Part shown: positions 55,534 through 59,261 of the stretch, piece by piece
How positions within the stretch are numbered: the stretch's first letter is position 1
How the letters are laid out: every line of letters starts with the position of its first letter
Virus record (IMG/VR): IMGVR_UViG_3300031566_000031
Span: 1 to 59,261 of that record
DNA from: a virus
Strand: one strand, 5' to 3'
DNA: 59,261 nucleotides
Made by a program: the position numbers and the translations under genes
Notes under the pieces: generated by a model
Seen by the model: the letters and a program-made list of their open reading frames with translations, nothing else
The model's database searches: none
What the model was told of the DNA's origin: nothing

Positions 55534-56115
55534 GTGTACGTCCGCAATGTAGAGGCCCTGACGGCAGCCCGCGGAACCCCCTTGAGTGTGTTGGACCCGG
55601 GGTGGGGTGTATTTCTCCACCAGAACGGGCATTTTCTCTGGGCCATCGTGACGCCCAAGGAGTCCATCGTGCTCCCGGGCTGGACCGCCACACTGCGTGA
55701 GGGGCACATACGCGAGCATCCGCCATCCATCTTCATCGAACGCCCGCTCGATGAGGTCAACGAGTCCCTCGACTGCGCGATCCGTGACGGCTATGCCTTC
55801 GGGGAACCCCCGTCGGCAGAGGTTGTCTCCAGCGTGACCCGCTCCAGCCTCAAACGGGAGGCCGCCTGGAAGGGGACTCTCGTAGGCCCTCCACCGAATT
55901 CAGACGCGCCTGTAGACCCGTATGATCGAATTCGATACATCACCCGTCAAGAGAGCGATGGCTGGACCGCATGGTCTGGCGAGGGCAAGCCGATCATGCA
56001 CTTTGACGACGCAGGGGCCGAGGCCATGTACAACGAAAGGCCCGGCGAAAAGGTGAAGGACCGTAAGGGGCGCGTTATCGGCTACCGCCTGGGAGAAGTT
56101 GAGACACTCCCATGA
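55534..56115 (+). CDS. Unknown protein, 193 aa
   Basis: The GTG start at 55534 is supported by AAGGGA at 55524-55529, five to ten bases upstream. The N-terminal half is strand-rich (GWGVFLHQNGHFLWAIVTPK, SIVLPGWTATL). A middle segment reads FIERPLDEVNESLDCAIRDG. The C-terminal part is charged and ends DRKGRVIGYRLGEVETLP, possibly a small SH3-like or beta-barrel end. No membrane segment or catalytic motif was recognised. Its stop overlaps an ATG of a 26-codon frame that leads into the chaperonin gene, so it is probably cotranscribed with the chaperonin. Confidence 0.65.
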   Translation: MYVRNVEALTAARGTPLSVLDPGWGVFLHQNGHFLWAIVTPKESIVLPGWTATLREGHIREHPPSIFIERPLDEVNESLDCAIRDGYAFGEPPSAEVVSSVTRSSLKREAAWKGTLVGPPPNSDAPVDPYDRIRYITRQESDGWTAWSGEGKPIMHFDDAGAEAMYNERPGEKVKDRKGRVIGYRLGEVETLP

Positions 56116-56192
56116 ACCAGGCGCAAGATGCTGCTACTCGGGTAGAATCCCAAGGTGAAGCGATTGCGGCGCGGCACGTCAAGCTCCTCTAA
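56112..56192 (+). CDS. Possible 26-codon leader frame overlapping the chaperonin start
   Basis: ATG at 56112 overlaps the TGA of the upstream gene (ATGA) and opens a short frame, MNQAQDAATRVESQGEAIAA and six more residues, ending at 56192. That end is 38 bases inside the chaperonin gene, which starts with GTG at 56155 and has only a weak AAGG before it. It may deliver ribosomes to the chaperonin start rather than make a functional peptide, or it may be chance. Confidence 0.3.
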   Translation: MNQAQDAATRVESQGEAIAARHVKLL

Positions 56193-57753
56193 GATCGCTA
56201 CTGGAGCGGAGGCGCGAGAACGTCTAGTCCGAGGTGCGCGAGAATTATCGCGGGTCGTCCGTGTCACTTACGGGCCGACCGGCGGGGTCGTCATGCTCGA
56301 CCGATCCTTCGGGATGCTAGCGACACGAGATGGCGTTACGGTTGCGTGCGAGGTCAGTCCGGCGAACCCCGTCGCACGCCTCGGAGCGCAGATGCTCCGA
56401 CGTGCGTGCATCACCGTCAATGAAGAGGTCGGGGACGGTACGTCCACCGCGGCCTTGCTCGCAGGCGCGATGATCAACGAGGGGCATAAACGGATCACGG
56501 CCGGTGCGGACCCCGGTGAGCTTGCCAAGGGGATGCAGCACGCGGCAGCTATCGCGTCGGAGGTAGTAGGGCAGCTTGTGGTGCCTGTGGAAGATGAGGA
56601 CACGCTTCAGCAGGTGGCACTTCACACGACCAAGCGAGACGTGGAGATTGCTGACGCGTTGGCCGAGGCGACCATGCTTGTCGGGTCGAAGGGGATGATC
56701 GTGATCGAGGACGGCAAGGGCGTAGGCATTGAGCTTGTGTCGAAGCACGGGGTCGAGATCAGTCAAGGGTGGGTGTCGATGGAATTCGGGGACGAGTGGA
56801 AAGCGGACGTGTGTCTCGTCGCCGTCGTTGCGGAACCCTTGATGAAATTCAGCGAGGTCGTTCCGATGATGGAAGCCGCGTCGCAGGTTCCTGGCAACCT
56901 TCCTTTGCTCGTCGTGTGTGAAGGCGTCTACGGAGAAGCTCTCGCCACGATGGTGACGAACAACGGGAAAGACGTGCTCAAGTGTTGCGCGATCAAGGGC
57001 CCGGGGAGGGGGCCTTTCCAGATGGACCACCTCCAAGACATTGCCGCGCTCAGCCAAGCGGTCGTCGTGGACACGAACGCCGGCATGTCCTTGGCCAAGT
57101 TTGAGTCGGCATGGCTCGGGTCGTTGCAGCAGGTTCGGGTTGGCGCACACAAGAGCACGCTTGTCGCTTTCGATGACGCCCTCCCTGCGATCCAAGATCG
57201 GATCCGAACGTTGGAGGTCCGACGTGACCGAACCGAGCACAACCATGACCGAGATCGGCTGTCCGAACGGATCGCAAAGCTCGCCGATGGGTTTTGTGTC
57301 CTCCGTGTTGGCGGAGTGACCGAGGCAGCGGCCAAGGAGCGCCGTGGGCGGATCGAGGATGCGTTGCACGCGGTTCGCGCTGCATTGGACGAGGGCGTGG
57401 TTCCCGGCGCGGGAATGGCGTACCTCGCGGCGGCGGAGGTGCTGGAGGAGATCGGGTTCTCAGATGGCGATTTCGGGCAGGGCGAGAGGGTCGTCGTCAA
57501 GGCGCTCAGGGAGCCCGTGAGGGCGCTCGTCTCCAACGCGGGCGAGGAGCCGGCCGTGGTCCTGAACGCGCTGAGAGAGGCGGGAGATGGCTCGTACTGG
57601 CTCGGATACGATGCTATGGCCGGAACCATCCGAGATCTGCTAGAGAAGCCACTTTTGGCCGACCCTTTGCGCGTTGTCCGCTCCACAATTGAGGTCGCCG
57701 CGTCCGCGGCCTCGACATTGTTGACCGTAGAGGTCGCCATTACGAGTAAGTAG
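56155..57753 (+). CDS. groEL: Phage-encoded GroEL-type (group I) chaperonin, 532 aa
   Basis: This is a full-length Hsp60-type ATP-driven folding machine. The ATP site is complete: VTYGPTGGVVMLD (37-49), DGVTVA with D59 (E. coli D52), GDGTSTA with D94 (D87), the catalytic-type D402 in IEDALHAVRAALDEG (D398), and GVVPGAG (414-420). Apical-domain landmarks are also present (GEALATMV; GPGRGPFQ..HLQDIAALSQA). Differences by hand alignment: E210 stands where E. coli has Y203 in the polypeptide-binding surface (GWVSMEF against GYLSPYF). The apical loop after it is several residues shorter. The C-terminal GGM repeat tail is absent. No GroES-like gene is visible nearby. Phage chaperonins are known (Pseudomonas phage EL). 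It may fold the very large virion proteins encoded upstream. Confidence 0.97.
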   Translation: MKRLRRGTSSSSKIATGAEARERLVRGARELSRVVRVTYGPTGGVVMLDRSFGMLATRDGVTVACEVSPANPVARLGAQMLRRACITVNEEVGDGTSTAALLAGAMINEGHKRITAGADPGELAKGMQHAAAIASEVVGQLVVPVEDEDTLQQVALHTTKRDVEIADALAEATMLVGSKGMIVIEDGKGVGIELVSKHGVEISQGWVSMEFGDEWKADVCLVAVVAEPLMKFSEVVPMMEAASQVPGNLPLLVVCEGVYGEALATMVTNNGKDVLKCCAIKGPGRGPFQMDHLQDIAALSQAVVVDTNAGMSLAKFESAWLGSLQQVRVGAHKSTLVAFDDALPAIQDRIRTLEVRRDRTEHNHDRDRLSERIAKLADGFCVLRVGGVTEAAAKERRGRIEDALHAVRAALDEGVVPGAGMAYLAAAEVLEEIGFSDGDFGQGERVVVKALREPVRALVSNAGEEPAVVLNALREAGDGSYWLGYDAMAGTIRDLLEKPLLADPLRVVRSTIEVAASAASTLLTVEVAITSK

Positions 57754-57758
57754 AACCG

Positions 57759-58562
57759 ATGAAGAGACTCAGCCTAGTCCATGCACGCGGAGGTTCGATC
57801 ACGGCGGACACCGCAGAGGCCCTTCGTCAGCTTGAGATGCGCTGTGCCGACCGCGGCAACCTCCGCTTGCTCGTGAAAACCGTCCCCCTCGGCGGCGTGG
57901 ACGACCTGCAATGGAGGGAGCGCTTCTCCGAATGGTCGATGAAGCACACGGGACGTTGGGTGAACCTCGTCCTTGAATTCGATGAGCCCGAGGTCGAGAA
58001 GGAGAAGGAAGCGATGCACGCTCTCGCCGTGCTCTGGGCTCTCGCCATCCCCTGTGGGTTCACCCCACAACAGCGCTATCCGATCCTCACGCTTGGGGAG
58101 TCCATCTTCCACTGTCTCGGACCGTGGCAGATCCTCTACGATCACCTCATGGGCGAGGGTCGGGGCGAGGAGGCGTGGCCCTCGATGTGCGCTGCTGCTC
58201 AGGCCGATGTGGGGACGTGGAAGGGCGATCGGGCGACGGAGCGCTTTGTCCAGGCACAGCTTCACCGTGTCGGTGTTAACGTCGGCCCCATCGACGGCCA
58301 ATTGGCGCACCGTAGCCTGACCGGACTGAAGCGTCTGGGATTGGATTCGATGCCTTTGACCGATGCCGCCGTGCGGCTCGCTGAGATGGGGACGACTCAG
58401 CCGAAGCCCCAGGACCGCGCTATTGGCCACATCGTCGTCCCAGGGCAGAATTTGGCTATAGTCTGCTCTGGGCAGGTGTACTCGACCAAGACAGCTACCG
58501 GCGCGGCCCTCACAATTGATGGGCCTGGACGAGCCGTCCTCGATCTTACTCCAAAGGGCTGA
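57759..58562 (+). CDS. Protein with possible peptidoglycan-binding-like repeat, 267 aa
   Basis: The N-terminal 100 residues are alpha/beta (GRWVNLVLEFDEPEVEKEKE). A conserved-looking central region (residues about 110-155) has CLGPWQILYDHLMGEGRG and AWPSMCAAAQADVGTW. Residues about 165-200 (RFVQAQLHRVGVNVGPIDGQ, then a helix with LTGLKRLGL) resemble the PG_binding_1 pattern 'vQ..L...G...GpiDG.....t..al...gl', although the fit is partial. The C-terminal 45 residues are strand-rich (IGHIVVPGQNLAIVCSGQVY, then DGPGRAVLDL). No signal peptide or catalytic wall-hydrolase motif is seen. It could be a virion or lysis protein that binds cell wall, or a regulatory phage protein. The ATG is five bases after the chaperonin stop. 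Confidence 0.6.
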   Translation: MKRLSLVHARGGSITADTAEALRQLEMRCADRGNLRLLVKTVPLGGVDDLQWRERFSEWSMKHTGRWVNLVLEFDEPEVEKEKEAMHALAVLWALAIPCGFTPQQRYPILTLGESIFHCLGPWQILYDHLMGEGRGEEAWPSMCAAAQADVGTWKGDRATERFVQAQLHRVGVNVGPIDGQLAHRSLTGLKRLGLDSMPLTDAAVRLAEMGTTQPKPQDRAIGHIVVPGQNLAIVCSGQVYSTKTATGAALTIDGPGRAVLDLTPKG

Positions 58563-58564
58563 AG

Positions 58565-59164
58565 ATGACCGACAAGAACGCGATGGCAAACCCTGCCCTG
58601 AAGCTCCCCATTGACCTTCGGGCGCAGATGATGGCGGCGATGAACGACGGAGCGCGTGAGTTGTTTCGTCTCTACATGCCTCGGGTACTTGACACCGCGC
58701 CCCTCATCGAACGGCAGATCGACAAGGCGTCGAAAGATGCGGGGATCGATCCGAAATACACACGCTGGCTGCTTGGGCGTCCGCACTTGTGGCCCTCTAT
58801 CGTGGCCTCAGACAAGGGTGTTCTTCTCCTTGCCGCTCGGATTCTGACCAAGGCAGGGGTCACTGTCCCCTACGAGGTCATGGAGCCGTCCACCAACGAT
58901 CTCGCACAGGACATGGTGTTGTCCGATCTCGCTGACTGGAGTAAGCGCAACCTCCTCCCTCTTTTGCAGAAACACTACATCAAGGCGGGTTGGCCGGTGG
59001 CGCGGAAGCACGCGGACACTCTACGGCTTCCGAACGACAGCACACCGGATGCGCAACAAGCTGTTTCCAAGATCAGCCGCTACCTTGAGTACCTGCTGAC
59101 CGAGAAGCGCATCGGGTCCCCAAACGGGGGCCTTGTGCTGTCTGTCCTCGGTTTCATCATATAG
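58565..59164 (+). CDS. Unknown mostly helical protein, 199 aa
   Basis: The ATG starts two bases after the previous stop. The protein is predominantly helical (DLRAQMMAAMNDGARELFRL; DLAQDMVLSDLADWSKRNLL) and ends in a hydrophobic tail (GGLVLSVLGFII). It has no transmembrane segment long enough to call, no signal peptide and no catalytic motif that I recognise. It forms an operon-like run with the chaperonin and the protein at 57759. The following gene begins after a 37-bp gap with a small hairpin. Confidence 0.65.
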   Translation: MTDKNAMANPALKLPIDLRAQMMAAMNDGARELFRLYMPRVLDTAPLIERQIDKASKDAGIDPKYTRWLLGRPHLWPSIVASDKGVLLLAARILTKAGVTVPYEVMEPSTNDLAQDMVLSDLADWSKRNLLPLLQKHYIKAGWPVARKHADTLRLPNDSTPDAQQAVSKISRYLEYLLTEKRIGSPNGGLVLSVLGFII

Positions 59165-59174
59165 GCGTTCCAAA

Positions 59175-59201
59175 ACCCGGTGGCCGGGGTAAGGGAAGTG
59201 C
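59175..59201 (+). promoter_or_regulatory. Small hairpin and ribosome-binding site before the last gene
   Basis: CCCGG-TGG-CCGGG (59176-59188) can form a 5-bp stem, directly followed by AAGGGA (59191-59196), six to eleven bases before the ATG at 59202. The ribosome-binding site is clear; a function for the hairpin is only possible. Confidence 0.35.
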
Positions 59202-59261
59202 ATGGACGACGCGCTCAAGGCGACCTACGAGAAGCTCAAGGGCTATCGCACGGATACCGAT
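59202..59261 (+). CDS. Start of an unknown gene, truncated by the window end
   Basis: The first 20 codons are visible and are charged and helical (MDDALKATYEKLKG...). AAGGGA lies upstream at a good distance, which supports the start. Nothing can be said about function. Confidence 0.55.
   Translation, partial: MDDALKATYEKLKGYRTDTD

Noticed and set aside
1-59261. Extracellular contractile injection system or tailocin instead of a phage
   Set aside because: The holin-like gene, the chaperonin, the fibre array of 28 kb and the many accessory genes fit a large phage better. Sheath, tube and the typical AAA ATPase are not in the window, so the alternative is unlikely but cannot be fully excluded.

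Overview
The window is a high-GC (about 60-63% by eye) stretch of a large tailed-bacteriophage genome of the contractile (myovirus) type. Every convincing gene is on the + strand. Genes are packed end to end, often with TGATG or ATGA overlaps. I see no tRNA, rRNA, CRISPR array, insertion sequence or typical bacterial housekeeping operon. About 53 of 59 kb encodes tail-tip, baseplate and fibre-like proteins, some of them enormous (3680, 1870, 1820 aa), which suggests a very large (jumbo-class) phage. The host cannot be read from the sequence; the GC content only points to a high-GC bacterium.

Layout. (1) 1-25141, baseplate module: the C-terminal part of a probable hub protein, an OB-fold/beta-helix spike, a small hydrophobic protein, a giant 3680-aa protein, an 85-aa coiled-coil protein, a 923-aa helix-rich protein, a 298-aa unknown, then a gp25/W-like wedge protein, a Baseplate_J protein and a tail-protein-I-like protein. 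The order spike ... W-J-I follows the P2/Mu baseplate plan, with about 15 kb of extra genes inserted between spike and W. (2) 25201-53414, adhesion module: eight large beta-rich fibre-like or virion proteins and one 234-aa structural protein. Domains recur among them, and there is one clear paralogous pair (35259 and 47802). (3) 53418-54706, small genes ending in a holin-like membrane protein, followed by a terminator-like hairpin. (4) 54815-59261, mostly unrecognised genes around a full-length GroEL-type chaperonin, plus a protein with a possible peptidoglycan-binding repeat. The last gene is cut by the window end.

How the genes probably work together: the first module builds the cell-puncturing tip and the baseplate. 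The second builds a large set of receptor-binding appendages that attach to it. The chaperonin may fold the unusually large or beta-rich virion proteins. The holin-like protein would act at lysis. A recurring intergenic motif (GCCTATAGG, then 9-10 nt, then GTAGG) lies upstream of several structural genes and is a candidate phage-specific late promoter or processing site. The main points of interest are this motif, the chaperonin with unusual apical residues, the giant protein inserted in the baseplate operon, and domain modules shared across the structural proteins.
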